From CAIUPE01 sp046092445 (GTDB lineage: Bacteria > Pseudomonadota > Alphaproteobacteria > Rhizobiales > Beijerinckiaceae), in the NCBI GenBank assembly GCA_046092445.1, contig JBJTDR010000115.1:1-35185 (forward strand): DNA of 35,185 nucleotides, given 5' to 3'. The translations under genes were made by a program, and so were the position numbers. Within the stretch, counting starts at the first letter, position 1, and each line of letters starts with the position of its first letter. Positions 15,112-24,159 of this stretch are shown here, piece by piece. The notes below the pieces were generated by a model. It searched no databases. It was not told where the DNA came from and was given only the letters and a program-made list of their open reading frames with translations.

Positions 15112-16629
15112 ATGACGTCTTCTGCCGATACTGCCCAGGACACTGCCCCCCGCAAGGTGGCGGCGCGGCTGCCGCGTGGCTTTGGGGATCGGGGGCCTGC
15201 CGAACTCGCCGCCATGCGCGCCATGTCGGAGAAGATCCGCGCAACCTTCGAGCTCTACGGGTTCGAGGCGGTGGAGACGCCTTTTATCGAGTATACCGAA
15301 GTGCTTGGCAAATTTCTGCCGGATCAGGATCGCCCGAATGAGGGCGTGTTTTCGTTCCAGGATGATGACGACCAGTGGCTGTCGCTGCGCTATGATTTGA
15401 CCGCACCTTTGGCGCGTTATGTCGCCGAGCATTTTGATGCGTTGCCGAAGCCGTATCGCTCCTATCGCAATGGTTTTGTCTTCCGCAATGAAAAGCCCGG
15501 TCCCGGCCGCTTCCGGCAATTCATGCAGTTTGATGCGGATACGGTGGGTGCGCCGGGCGTTTCGGCCGATGCCGAGATGTGCATGCTGATGGCCGATACG
15601 CTGGAAGCAGTTGGCATCAAGCGCGGCGATTATGTGATCAAGGTGAATAACCGCAAAGTGCTCGACGGCGTGATGGAGGCCATTGGCTTAGCGGGGGACG
15701 AGAATGCCGCGCGGCGGCTGGTTGTGTTACGCGCAATTGACAAGTTGGACCGTCTCGGACCGGAAGGTGTGGCCGCCTTGCTGGGCGGGGGTCGGAAGGA
15801 TGAGAGCGGCGATTTTACCAAGGGTGCGGGGCTTGAAGCCAAGGCCATCGAAACCATTTTGGCCTTCACGTCTGCGAAAGCCGATACGGCGTCAGCGACA
15901 ATGGCTAATCTCGCCAAGGTGGTTTCAAGCTCTGCGATTGGTGCAGAAGGCGTAGCCGAGCTGGCCGATATCGGGTCGCTTGTTGCTGCTGGCGGATATG
16001 ATGATGGACGCGTGGTGATTGACCCTTCCGTCGTCCGTGGCCTCGAATATTACACCGGCCCCGTTTTCGAGGCTGAACTCACATTCGAAGTGAAGGGCGA
16101 CGACGGCAAGCCCGTGCGCTTTGGCTCAGTGGCGGGTGGCGGACGTTATGACGGCTTGGTCGCCCGTTTCCGTGGCGAGCCTGTCCCTGCGACGGGCTTT
16201 TCGGTTGGTGTATCGCGTTTGCTCTCGGCGGTCTCCGTGTTGGGCAAGCTCGGCGGACAGGCGGAGGCGCAGGGCCCTGTTGTCGTGCTTGTGATGGATA
16301 AGGACCAGATCGCGCATTACCAAAAGCTTGTCTCTACCCTTCGACAGGCGGGCATCAAGGCGGAACTTTATCTTGGCGGTTCGGGCATGAAGGCGCAGAT
16401 GAAATATGCCGACAAGCGCGGTTCGGTCTGCGTGGTCATTCAGGGATCCGACGAGCGGAAAAAGGGCGAGGTGCTGATCAAGGATCTCGTGCTGGGGGCA
16501 ACGCTCTCCTCGGCGCCGGATCGTGACGCCTATTTGAAGCAGCAGGCCGAAGCGCAGTTTGCATTGCCGGAAACCGGCATGATTGACGCCGTGCGCAAGG
16601 TGCTGGCGCGGCATGGTGCCAAGGATTGA
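15112..16629 (+). CDS. hisS: Histidyl-tRNA synthetase, alphaproteobacterial type
   Basis: A 505-aa class II synthetase charging tRNA-His. Visible motifs: motif 1 region LPRGFGDRGPAELAAMRAM, SLRYDLTAPLARYVAEHF, motif 2 FRNEKPGPGRFRQF (about 124-137), the histidine-binding segment VVRGLEYYTGPVFE (about 307-320) and GGGRYDGLV. The sequence type (RNEKPGPGRFRQF, RGLEYY) is that of the alphaproteobacterial enzyme, which differs from the usual bacterial form; some members are known to charge a tRNA-His without the extra G-1. I chose the ATG at 15112 because the family begins near it; a TTG at 15079 is in frame but adds an unlikely leader. It is followed by the M23 peptidase gene and then hisZ, its own paralogue. 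Confidence 0.95.
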   Translation: MTSSADTAQDTAPRKVAARLPRGFGDRGPAELAAMRAMSEKIRATFELYGFEAVETPFIEYTEVLGKFLPDQDRPNEGVFSFQDDDDQWLSLRYDLTAPLARYVAEHFDALPKPYRSYRNGFVFRNEKPGPGRFRQFMQFDADTVGAPGVSADAEMCMLMADTLEAVGIKRGDYVIKVNNRKVLDGVMEAIGLAGDENAARRLVVLRAIDKLDRLGPEGVAALLGGGRKDESGDFTKGAGLEAKAIETILAFTSAKADTASATMANLAKVVSSSAIGAEGVAELADIGSLVAAGGYDDGRVVIDPSVVRGLEYYTGPVFEAELTFEVKGDDGKPVRFGSVAGGGRYDGLVARFRGEPVPATGFSVGVSRLLSAVSVLGKLGGQAEAQGPVVVLVMDKDQIAHYQKLVSTLRQAGIKAELYLGGSGMKAQMKYADKRGSVCVVIQGSDERKKGEVLIKDLVLGATLSSAPDRDAYLKQQAEAQFALPETGMIDAVRKVLARHGAKD

Positions 16630-16655
16630 GGATTTGCTTACCTCATTTCGGCTTT
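16627..16655 (+). terminator. Possible weak terminator after hisS
   Basis: TGAGG and CCTCA, 9 bases apart, overlap the hisS stop codon and are followed by TTTCGGCTTTT. The stem is only 5 pairs, so termination would be partial. Confidence 0.25.
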
Positions 16656-16694
16656 TGACTCGACATTTGTAGGTCCCAAAAGCATATCGCGCTC

Positions 16695-17693
16695 ATGAAT
16701 TTCAAAACCGTGCTTTCAGTATCAATCCTCCTTTTTTTGGGCCTTGTGACGCACGCACATGCGGAGGAGCCGTTTTCGCTGTCGCTTCCGGTCGATTGCG
16801 AGATCGGCAAGACGTGTTTTGTGCAAAACTATGTCGATCATGACCCCGGACCCGGCAGGCAGGACTTTCAATGCCGCGCCATGACCTATGACGGCCATGA
16901 GGGTACGGATTTTCGGGTGCTTTCGCTCGTTGAACAGCGGGCGGGCGTTCCGGTGTTGGCGGCTTCGGACGGCGTCGTTTTAAGGGTTCGTGACGGGGAG
17001 CCAGATATTTCTTTCCGCTCGCTTGGCGCACAGATCGGTTCCGGGCGGGATTGCGGCAATGCTGTTGTCATTGATCATGGGAACCACTGGCAAACGCAGT
17101 ACTGCCATCTCGCTCTGAATTCCGTTTCCGTACGACCAGGCCAGAAATTGAAACGGGGAGATTTGGTTGGAAGGATTGGTCTCTCCGGCAGGACCGAGTT
17201 TCCCCACCTCCATCTGAGTGTGCGATTGAACGGAGAAATTGTCGATCCGTTTGCACCATTGGCGGAGCCGGGACAATGCGGCAAACCTCAGGAGTCGCTC
17301 TGGGCAGCTGATATCCGCGATCGTCTCTTCCATCGGAGTCGTGTTGTGCTGAACAGGGGGTTCTCGGACGGTCCGGTTGCATCTGCGGACGTTGAAACGG
17401 GATCAGTTGCCGGTAGAAAGCCTACGCCTGGCTCCGGAGCCATCGTGGCCTATGTCCGAGCGATCGGACTCGAGGTGGGAGATGTTCAGCGATTGACGCT
17501 CAGAAATCCGGAGGGCGCGCTGATCGCGGACACATTTATTCAACCGCTGGCCAAGCCGCTCGCCCAGCAGATGCTCTATGTCGGATATCGCAGACCGGCA
17601 GCTGGCTGGATTTCCGGAATTTACGAGGCTTCCTATACCATTGAACGTGACGGTAGATCGATTGCGAAGGATATCTTTTCGCACCGTTTTTGA
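16695..17693 (+). CDS. Exported M23/LytM-type peptidase-like protein
   Basis: A 332-aa protein with a signal peptide (cleavage likely after THAHA, residue 23) and a LytM-type fold. The zinc ligands appear present: H68 and D72 in GHEGTDFR, and the HxH at 171-173 in PHLHLSV; the helper histidine is H138 in YCHL. Four cysteines (35, 41, 60, 120) may form disulfides in the periplasm. After the peptidase domain (about 60-190) comes a C-terminal beta-rich part (about 235-330) of unknown use. M23 enzymes cut peptide bridges of peptidoglycan or modulate amidases. It sits between hisS and hisZ, same strand, 65 bases after hisS and just before hisZ. Confidence 0.87.
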   Translation: MNFKTVLSVSILLFLGLVTHAHAEEPFSLSLPVDCEIGKTCFVQNYVDHDPGPGRQDFQCRAMTYDGHEGTDFRVLSLVEQRAGVPVLAASDGVVLRVRDGEPDISFRSLGAQIGSGRDCGNAVVIDHGNHWQTQYCHLALNSVSVRPGQKLKRGDLVGRIGLSGRTEFPHLHLSVRLNGEIVDPFAPLAEPGQCGKPQESLWAADIRDRLFHRSRVVLNRGFSDGPVASADVETGSVAGRKPTPGSGAIVAYVRAIGLEVGDVQRLTLRNPEGALIADTFIQPLAKPLAQQMLYVGYRRPAAGWISGIYEASYTIERDGRSIAKDIFSHRF

Positions 17694-17783
17694 CGGCTCA
17701 TGATCCTGCGGGCACGGCGAAATTTTACATCGCGCGACGGAACTTCTCCTGCTAAAGAGCATCTTCTTCAGAAGGATGAAGCG

Positions 17784-18899
17784 GTGAAGTTTCAACAGGC
17801 TGCCGAACGGATCATATCATTTTTTGAATTGTCGGGATTTATCCGGATTGATCCGGCAATTCTGCAGCCGGCTGATATTTTTCTTGATCTTTCGGGCGAG
17901 GAGATACGCCAGCGACTGTTCCTAACGACAGACTTCGAGGGACGTGAATTGACGTTGCGGCCAGAGTTCACGATTCCCGTCGCCCGTCTTTATCTAGAAT
18001 CTTTATCTGCAGGAAAGCCGCATTCCTATTGTTATTCCGGGCCTGTTTTCCGGGTGCGCCCGGGCGAGAGTTCTGAATTCATTCAGGCGGGGATTGAGTC
18101 ATTCGGCCGGTCGGATCGGGAAGCGGCAGATGCAGAGATTCTTGCACGGGCACTTGAGGCCCTGCAATCGGCTGATGCCGGAGATGTCGACGTTCGCCTT
18201 GGCGACACAGGGCTTTTCAACGCGTTGCTGAATGCCTTGGGATTGGCCCCTTTATGGGTCAGAAAATTGAAACGGGCGTTCGCCAAAGGAATTTTGACGC
18301 GCGAGACGCTCGATGAACTCGCCGATTTTGTTCCGCCGACCAGTCAACATGCGGGTCTGCTTGGCACCCTGGCGGGTCAGGACCCAAGGGCCGCAAGGGC
18401 CTTTGTAGAAGATATCCTGAAGATTGCAGGAATTTCATCGGTCGGCGGAAGAAGTGCCGCGGAGATTGCCGAACGGTTTCTCAGCCAGTCGTCGAATAAT
18501 GCTCCCGGGTCATTAACGAAAGAGGCGAGGACCATACTTGCGCGCTATTTCGATATGGAAGGCGCGCCTGATGATGTCTCGGCCAGCATACAAACCTTGA
18601 GCGACGATGCCGGTCTGAAACTGGATGCAGTTCTTGACGCCTACGATACGCGGATCGGGTTCATCGCTGCCCGGGGAATCAAACCGCAAGACTTGACATT
18701 CTCTACGCGTTTCGGCCGCAATCTTGATTATTACACTGGTGCCGTATTCGAGATACGCAAGGCAGGACTCCCAGAGTCAAAGCCGATTGTCGGCGGCGGG
18801 CGATACGATCGTTTGTTACAGTCGCTTGGTTCGGTGGAACCTGTTCCTGCGGTCGGATGTGCCGTTTTCATTGACCGCCTTCCAGGGGTGACCCGATGA
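17784..18899 (+). CDS. hisZ: ATP phosphoribosyltransferase regulatory subunit
   Basis: A HisRS-like protein that lacks tRNA charging and makes the short-form HisG active and sensitive to histidine. Visible are DPAILQPADIFLDLSGEEIR, LRPEFTIPVARLYL, YSGPVFRVRPGESSEFIQAGIESFG and the histidine-site-like FGRNLDYYTGAVFEI with GGGRYDRLLQ. I prefer the GTG at 17784 (371 aa, with AGAAGGA 7 bases before it), which matches the family length; an ATG at 17700 in the same frame would add 28 residues and has no ribosome site. Its last 4 bases overlap hisG (ATGA), so the two subunits are made together. Confidence 0.92.
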   Translation: MKFQQAAERIISFFELSGFIRIDPAILQPADIFLDLSGEEIRQRLFLTTDFEGRELTLRPEFTIPVARLYLESLSAGKPHSYCYSGPVFRVRPGESSEFIQAGIESFGRSDREAADAEILARALEALQSADAGDVDVRLGDTGLFNALLNALGLAPLWVRKLKRAFAKGILTRETLDELADFVPPTSQHAGLLGTLAGQDPRAARAFVEDILKIAGISSVGGRSAAEIAERFLSQSSNNAPGSLTKEARTILARYFDMEGAPDDVSASIQTLSDDAGLKLDAVLDAYDTRIGFIAARGIKPQDLTFSTRFGRNLDYYTGAVFEIRKAGLPESKPIVGGGRYDRLLQSLGSVEPVPAVGCAVFIDRLPGVTR

Positions 18900-19882
18900 G
18901 CGACATCGCGGAACGCCCAGAGCCACTTGTTATTGCTGTGCCGTCAAAGGGCCGACTGCAGGAGAATGCGGCTGCATTCTTTGCACGGGCAGGACTGACG
19001 TTGATACAGTCTCGTGGAGCGCGCGACTATCGTGGGTCGCTGGCCGGAATCGATGGCGTCGATATCCTGTTCCTTTCCGCTTCCGAGATTGCGCGGGAAT
19101 TGTCGGCTGGCGGCGCACATTTAGGAATCACCGGAGAAGATCTCATCCGGGAGTCTGTCCCGGAAGCCGAAAGGCGCCTTGCATTTCTGACACCGCTCGG
19201 CTTCGGGCATGCCAATGTCGTGGTTGCAGTTCCGCAGGCTTGGATTGACGTAAGAAACATGGCCGACCTGGAGGATGTGGCTTCGTCATTTCGCGCGAGG
19301 CATGGCCGGAAGCTGCGGGTTGCCACGAAATATGTGACGTTGACGCGGCAGTTTTTTGCCGAGCACGGTATTTCGGATTATCGGATTGTCGAAAGTCTAG
19401 GTGCGACCGAGGGCGCGCCCGCTGCGGGCACCGCCGAACTGATTGTTGACATCACGACAACAGGTGCGACACTGGCGGCCAATGCACTCAAGATTCTCGA
19501 TGATGGCGTGATCCTTCGCAGCGAGGCCAACCTCGTTGCATCGCTTGCCGCCCCCTGGACGGGCCATGCCCGGAACGCTGTCAGTTCAATCCTGTCGCGG
19601 ATCGCAGCCGAGGAAGAGGCACGGACCCACCGCGAGGTCCATGCCCGGTTTGCCGTCATTCCCGAAGGTTTGGGGGTTGAAGCAGCGGAGAAGTATGAAG
19701 CGATCCTCATCCGCCGCGAGGCGGGTCTGCTTTCCTTCCAGTGCGCTCAATTCAACGTTTATCGTTTGGCTGAATGGCTGATGACCGAGGGTTCGGATCG
19801 TGTTTCGGTGAGCGAAATCAATTATATATTTGCGCCGATTAATCCTCTCGTCAGCAAACTTCTTTCGGCGATCGACACCTGA
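18896..19882 (+). CDS. hisG: ATP phosphoribosyltransferase catalytic subunit
   Basis: Catalyses the first step of histidine synthesis, ATP + PRPP to phosphoribosyl-ATP. At 328 aa it is longer than the classic short form, as in Rhizobiales. N-terminal IAVPSKGRLQENAAAFF (13-29), GITGEDLIRE (78-87), and the PROSITE-like signature from E166 to L193 including ELIVDITTTGATL. The C-terminal part does not look like the canonical regulatory domain of long-form HisG, consistent with the hisZ partner immediately upstream. The ATG overlaps the hisZ stop by 4 bases. No attenuator is visible upstream of the cluster. Confidence 0.95.
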   Translation: MSDIAERPEPLVIAVPSKGRLQENAAAFFARAGLTLIQSRGARDYRGSLAGIDGVDILFLSASEIARELSAGGAHLGITGEDLIRESVPEAERRLAFLTPLGFGHANVVVAVPQAWIDVRNMADLEDVASSFRARHGRKLRVATKYVTLTRQFFAEHGISDYRIVESLGATEGAPAAGTAELIVDITTTGATLAANALKILDDGVILRSEANLVASLAAPWTGHARNAVSSILSRIAAEEEARTHREVHARFAVIPEGLGVEAAEKYEAILIRREAGLLSFQCAQFNVYRLAEWLMTEGSDRVSVSEINYIFAPINPLVSKLLSAIDT

Positions 19883-19970
19883 TATTCTCGTGTCCGGGCA
19901 CAGTTAGCCGGATTGCCTGATCAGGAAAGCTTCTTTATAGCCTGTCAATGAACCGAAGGGAGTGGTTTGC

Positions 19971-20426
19971 ATGGTGAGGCCTTTTTTTGTCGCTTGTTTT
20001 GCTCTCCTGGCGGCGCTGCTGCCCACATTGGCCAAGACCGTTGCGGAGCAACCCGCCAAGAAAGCGCCCGGTATTCTGGCACCCATGCAGCCTAAACAGT
20101 TTCCGGTGAACGTGAACTGGCGAGCGGTCAGTATCGGTGGCAAGGCGGTGTCCCGTGAGACGCCGACGATGCAGCTCGACGGGCAGTTCAGAATGAGAGG
20201 CTTTGGCGGATGCAACACCTATTCCGCGACGGCTTATCCCATGGCCCGGCAGGGTTTTGCGGTAGGTCCGGTCGCCGTCACCCGCAAGGTTTGCGACAAA
20301 GCGCTGATGGAAAGAGAGAAGAATTTTCTGCTTGGCATCCGGACATCAGCACAATGGGAAGAAAAAGACGGATTCCTGATTTTGCGCGGCCAGATGGGTG
20401 AGATCAAATTCCAGCGCGCGCTTTAA
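19971..20426 (+). CDS. META-domain (HslJ-like) exported protein
   Basis: A 151-aa protein with an N-terminal signal or anchor (about 3-22, FFVACFALLAALLPTLAKT) and a META domain: WRAVSIGGKAV, MQLDGQFRMRGFGGCNTYSA, VGPVAVTRKVCDKALMEREKNFL and WEEKDGFLILRG. The GFGGCN...C pair is typical of the HslJ/META family, small envelope proteins linked to stress or drug tolerance in some bacteria. I chose the ATG at 19971 because AAGGGAG lies 8 bases before it; the GTG at 19962 would be too close. It follows hisG on the same strand after 88 bases and is convergent with gshB. Confidence 0.85.
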   Translation: MVRPFFVACFALLAALLPTLAKTVAEQPAKKAPGILAPMQPKQFPVNVNWRAVSIGGKAVSRETPTMQLDGQFRMRGFGGCNTYSATAYPMARQGFAVGPVAVTRKVCDKALMEREKNFLLGIRTSAQWEEKDGFLILRGQMGEIKFQRAL

Positions 20427-20448
20427 GCAGAGGCGGGCAGCGGCCGTT

Positions 20449-21393
20449 TTAGCTGGTTTTCTTCTCGATCACATCCCAGATTACAGCGGCCAGATCAGGT
20501 CCACCGAGGCGTTTGATAGCGCGCAAGCCCGTTGGCGATGTCACATTGATTTCCGTCAGATTGCCGTCAATCACGTCGATACCGGTGAAAATGAGCCCGC
20601 GCTCCTTGAGAAACGGGCGCAAACGGGCGCATATCTCGAGCTCCCGAGGTGTCAAATCGGTTTCGAGCGCGGCACCACCGCGTACCATATTCGCCCGGAT
20701 ATCGTTTTCGGCCGGAACACGATTGACAGCACCAAGGGCCTCACCGTCCACGAGGATGATCCGTTTGTCGCCGTCAACAACTTTGGGCAGGAATTTCTGG
20801 ATAACCCATTGCTCGCGAAAGGTGACGGAAAACAGATCGAAGAGCGAACCAAAATTCGGGTCTTTTTCAGCGACTTTGAACACGGCCGCGCCGCCATTGC
20901 CGTAGAGCGGCTTCATGACAATATCGCCATGCTCCTTGCGGAACGAGCCGATTTCGTCGCGGTCGCGGGAAATCAGCGTTGGCGGCATCAGATCCGGGAA
21001 TTCGGTAACGAAAATCTTCTCCGGTGCGTCACGGACGGAGGCAGGATTGTTGACGACGAGTGTTTCGGGATGGATCCGCTCGAGAAGATGGGTCGTTGTA
21101 ATATAGGACAAATCAAAGGGCGGGTCCTGACGCAGCAAGACGACATTCATCATTGAGAGATCGCGGCGTTCCGGTTCTCCAAGCGTGCAATGGTCGCCTT
21201 TGACATCGCGGACAACAACGCTCCTGACAAGGGCGCTGACAATGCCGTCACGCATCGAAAGCGTGTGCGGCGTGTAATAGAACAGCGCATGACCGCGGGC
21301 TTGGGCCTCAAGCATCAGTGCGAAGGTCGAGTCGCCCGTGATGTTGATTGCTTCGATCGGGTCCATCTGGACCGCTACAGATAAATGCTTCAC
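20449..21393 (-). CDS. gshB: Glutathione synthetase
   Basis: Joins gamma-glutamylcysteine and glycine using ATP, the second step of glutathione synthesis. An ATP-grasp protein of about 314 aa: VAVQMDPIEAINITGDSTFAL at the N terminus, VVLLRQDPPFDLSYITTTHLLE, KIFVTEFPDLMPPTLI, IVMKPLYGNGGAAVF, RIILVDGEALGAVNRVP and the C-terminal EINVTSPTGLRAI. The GTG at 21393 has AGGA 7 bases upstream and best matches family length; a GTG at 21420, 6 bases after the yraN stop, would add 9 residues. It is the last gene of the rsmI-yraN-gshB run and convergent with the META-domain gene. Confidence 0.95.
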   Translation of the reverse strand: MKHLSVAVQMDPIEAINITGDSTFALMLEAQARGHALFYYTPHTLSMRDGIVSALVRSVVVRDVKGDHCTLGEPERRDLSMMNVVLLRQDPPFDLSYITTTHLLERIHPETLVVNNPASVRDAPEKIFVTEFPDLMPPTLISRDRDEIGSFRKEHGDIVMKPLYGNGGAAVFKVAEKDPNFGSLFDLFSVTFREQWVIQKFLPKVVDGDKRIILVDGEALGAVNRVPAENDIRANMVRGGAALETDLTPRELEICARLRPFLKERGLIFTGIDVIDGNLTEINVTSPTGLRAIKRLGGPDLAAVIWDVIEKKTS

Positions 21394-21426
21394 GGCGCTG
21401 TCCTGTCTTACAAAGTTCACTGCTCT

Positions 21427-21807
21427 CTAAGCCATTGAGAGCTGAAATGCATCCTCGAGATGATACGGGAGGCGCATGGGAAGGACAATAATGGCATCGC
21501 AGCGTAATGTCCGGTTCATGGACCACGGATTTCGTCCGACCCAATGATGCACGGCGCGTGCGAAACGGCGTTGTTTTTCCTGACTGATAGCCATCAGCCC
21601 TGCCTCGCGATGCGCGCGCGCTTTGACCTCGACAAAGACCACGATATCGCGACGCATCGCGATGATATCAATCTCGCCGCTATGGGCCGAATAGCGAAGG
21701 GCGAGTATGCGGTATCCCTTTATCAGGAGAAATCCCGCCGCAATCCATTCGGCCAGATAACCGAGCCGGTAGGCTTTTCGCCGGCGTGAGACATCCGGTC
21801 GTGCCAT
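21427..21807 (-). CDS. YraN/UPF0102 family nuclease-like protein
   Basis: A 126-aa protein of the UPF0102 group, with the restriction-endonuclease-like fold: GYLAEWIAAGFLLIKGYRIL, SGEIDIIAMRRDIVVFVEVKAR (the conserved D...ExK motif) and KQRRFARAVHHWV. The usual start GxxGE is GYLAE here. Its role is not established. The ATG at 21807 shares its A with the rsmI stop (TGATG), so it is translationally coupled to rsmI, a pairing also seen in many other bacteria. Confidence 0.92.
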   Translation of the reverse strand: MARPDVSRRRKAYRLGYLAEWIAAGFLLIKGYRILALRYSAHSGEIDIIAMRRDIVVFVEVKARAHREAGLMAISQEKQRRFARAVHHWVGRNPWSMNRTLRCDAIIVLPMRLPYHLEDAFQLSMA

Positions 21808-22736
21808 CAGCCATCCTCGATCCGTGACAGGGCAATGGCCCGTGCATAGACGCGGCGGCGCGGTAGACCCGTTTCTTCTGCGACAACGGATGCGGCGTCC
21901 TTGATCGACAAGGTCCCGAGGTGGCGGGTTAATAGACGGTCGAGGTTGACGTCATCGTCTGCGTCAACTGGTCCCGCCACCGGCGGGCCGATGAGAACAA
22001 CAATTTCACCCTTGGGCGTATCTTCGGAACCATAGGCATCCGAGAGCGAATTCAGTGTGCCGCGGCGTACGGTCTCGTAGAATTTTGTCAATTCGCGCGC
22101 GACCGCTGCGGACCGATTGCCAAGAATGGCCGCAGCATCGGCGAGCATGGCGGCAACGCGGCGGGGTGACTCGAAAAATACCAATGTACCGGGGATTGCG
22201 GCAAGAGCAGACAATCTCTCCTGACGGGCAGATGATTTTGGCGGCAGAAATCCCTCGAAAAAGAAGCGGTCCGTCGGCAATCCCGAAACAACAAGCGCCG
22301 CAAGAACGGCTGACGGGCCCGGAAGGGAGGTCACGTGAAACCCCTCCTCGATCGCAGCTTCAACCAGCTTGTAGCCGGGATCGGACACGAGCGGGGTGCC
22401 AGCATCGGAAATCAGAGCAAGCGCCTCGCCGGCAGCAAGTCGGGCGAGGATTTTCGGGCGCATTTCCGCGGCATTGTGCTCGTGATAGGCAATCATCGGC
22501 GTGGTGATACCGTAATGCGCCAAAAGACGGCGGCTCACCCGTGTATCTTCGGCGAGCACAGCTTTTGCAGCGGCTAATGTTCCGAGGGCGCGGAAGGTGA
22601 TGTCACCGAGATTGCCGATCGGTGTTGCGACCACGTGCAGGCCTGGCGCAATTGACTGGGCTTCCGCCTTGATGCCGAACGCCGTGTAAGAAGAGCTGCC
22701 GGGAGGATGAGTCATGCGTTCCTGAATTGCCACCAT
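21807..22736 (-). CDS. rsmI: 16S rRNA (cytidine-1402-2'-O)-methyltransferase
   Basis: A 309-aa SAM-dependent methyltransferase of the tetrapyrrole-methylase fold that modifies C1402 in the ribosomal decoding centre. Motifs: LHVVATPIGNLGDITFRAL, EDTRVSRRLLAHYGI, YHEHNAAE, ISDAGTPLVSDPGYKLV, SLPGPSAVLAALVVSGL and FFEGFLPPKSSARQERL. The first ATG is at 22736; an ATG at 22715 (MTHPPGSSSY) with AGGA just upstream is also possible. It is divergent from the LpoA-like lipoprotein gene and coupled to yraN downstream. Confidence 0.95.
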   Translation of the reverse strand: MVAIQERMTHPPGSSSYTAFGIKAEAQSIAPGLHVVATPIGNLGDITFRALGTLAAAKAVLAEDTRVSRRLLAHYGITTPMIAYHEHNAAEMRPKILARLAAGEALALISDAGTPLVSDPGYKLVEAAIEEGFHVTSLPGPSAVLAALVVSGLPTDRFFFEGFLPPKSSARQERLSALAAIPGTLVFFESPRRVAAMLADAAAILGNRSAAVARELTKFYETVRRGTLNSLSDAYGSEDTPKGEIVVLIGPPVAGPVDADDDVNLDRLLTRHLGTLSIKDAASVVAEETGLPRRRVYARAIALSRIEDG

Positions 22737-22863
22737 AAGAAGGCTTCTTGACCGATGAAAATCAAAAAACCTGCCGAGTCACGATTGCGCCTATTTTGAC
22801 GCTTACTATAAGGTGTTCTGAGCTGTGGCGCCACGGCGTGAATCGTTTTTCGGGAGCCAATTC

Positions 22864-24141
22864 ATGCCTCGTAGTTCGTTATTTTATTTTGACGGCCGGA
22901 TGAAGCTGTTTTCACGGATGCTCTGCGCGGTTATTGTTGCGGCCGCCCTTGCTGGATGTGTGGGCTCCAATCGAATTAGTGGCGCGTCGCGACCCGTAGA
23001 AGCGGTGTCGACATTCCCCGATCCCTCTGCAGCCGCGCCCGGAACAACAAACCAGAGCGACATTGTGACGGACATTGCGCCTGCCGACGGGATTGTGGCG
23101 GAACCACTCCCGGTGCCGTCCTCTTCGGGGCGGACAAAAATTGCCTTGATTCTTCCGCTGTCAGCAGCAGGCACAACGGGCGTTGCAGGGCTATCGCTCA
23201 AAAATGCCGCAGAGATGGCGACCGCGGAATATAAGGGCGCGACTGTCGATCTCATTTTCAAGGACGACAAGGGAACGCCTGAGGGAGCAAGGAGCGCGGT
23301 GAAAGAGGCGCTCGCCGAGGGAGCCTCTGCGATGATCGGGCCGCTTCTTGCGACATCGGTTCAGGCTGCGGGTCCGATTGCGAAGGCGGCAGGAAAGCCG
23401 ATGCTGGCACTGTCAACAGATGCGGGCGTTGCAGCTCCCGGGGTCTATCTGATCAGCTTTATGCCGCAGGGCGATGTTGAACGTGCGGTCGATTATGCGG
23501 CTGCGCAGGGCAAAAAAACGATTGCGGCGCTGATACCCGAAACGGTTTATGGCTCTGCCGTGAATGCAGCGCTGCAAATTGCGGCGGCACGGCGGGCGAT
23601 GAAAATTATTGCCATCGAACGGTACACGGCCGAGACGCTCTCGGCGGCGGCAAAGCGGGTTGGTGGTGTTGCGGGCCAGTTTGATACGCTCTTTGTGCCT
23701 GAAAACGGTGACGGAATTGCCGCCATGGCGCAGGCTTTGTTGAAAGCGGGCATTGATGGCAAAAAAGTACAGCTGATCGGCACCAGTGCATGGGACGATC
23801 CGCGCGTTCTGGACCAATCTACTTTCAATAATGGCTGGTTCGCGATGCCGGACAAAACCGGTTTTGCGGCTTTCTCAGCACGGTATCAGGCCCGTTTTGG
23901 TGCAGAGCCTGTGCGGATTGCAACGCTTGTCCATGACGCGGTGTTTCTGGCAAACGCGCTGAATGCGCGATTGGGACCTTCAGCGTTTACCGAGGAAAAT
24001 CTGACCATTTCCGATGGTGTGATCGGAACGGACGGTTTGTTCCGCCTACTCAAGGACGGCACCAACCAACGCGCCTTGGCGATGATGAAAGTCGAAAAGG
24101 GCAACGCCGTTAGGATCGATGCGCCCCCGAAGACGTTTTAG
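22864..24141 (+). CDS. Penicillin-binding protein activator-like lipoprotein (LpoA family)
   Basis: A 425-aa lipoprotein with a lipobox ALAGC (modified C32 from this start), a low-complexity linker (about 40-88) and a type 1 periplasmic-binding fold (about 90-420): KIALILPLSAAGTTGV, LKNAAEMA, DLIFKDDKGTPEGAR, MIGPLLATSVQAAGPIAKAAGKPMLAL and YGSAVNAALQ. In gammaproteobacteria the related LpoA activates the cell-wall synthase PBP1a from the outer membrane; the alphaproteobacterial version has only the C-terminal fold, so the role is inferred. The ATG at 22864 has GGGAG 7 bases upstream; GTG 22825 and ATG 22900 are alternatives. Its position next to rsmI mirrors lpoA of Escherichia coli. Confidence 0.85.
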   Translation: MPRSSLFYFDGRMKLFSRMLCAVIVAAALAGCVGSNRISGASRPVEAVSTFPDPSAAAPGTTNQSDIVTDIAPADGIVAEPLPVPSSSGRTKIALILPLSAAGTTGVAGLSLKNAAEMATAEYKGATVDLIFKDDKGTPEGARSAVKEALAEGASAMIGPLLATSVQAAGPIAKAAGKPMLALSTDAGVAAPGVYLISFMPQGDVERAVDYAAAQGKKTIAALIPETVYGSAVNAALQIAAARRAMKIIAIERYTAETLSAAAKRVGGVAGQFDTLFVPENGDGIAAMAQALLKAGIDGKKVQLIGTSAWDDPRVLDQSTFNNGWFAMPDKTGFAAFSARYQARFGAEPVRIATLVHDAVFLANALNARLGPSAFTEENLTISDGVIGTDGLFRLLKDGTNQRALAMMKVEKGNAVRIDAPPKTF

Positions 24142-24159
24142 GGCTGGCGCAGGTAAATT

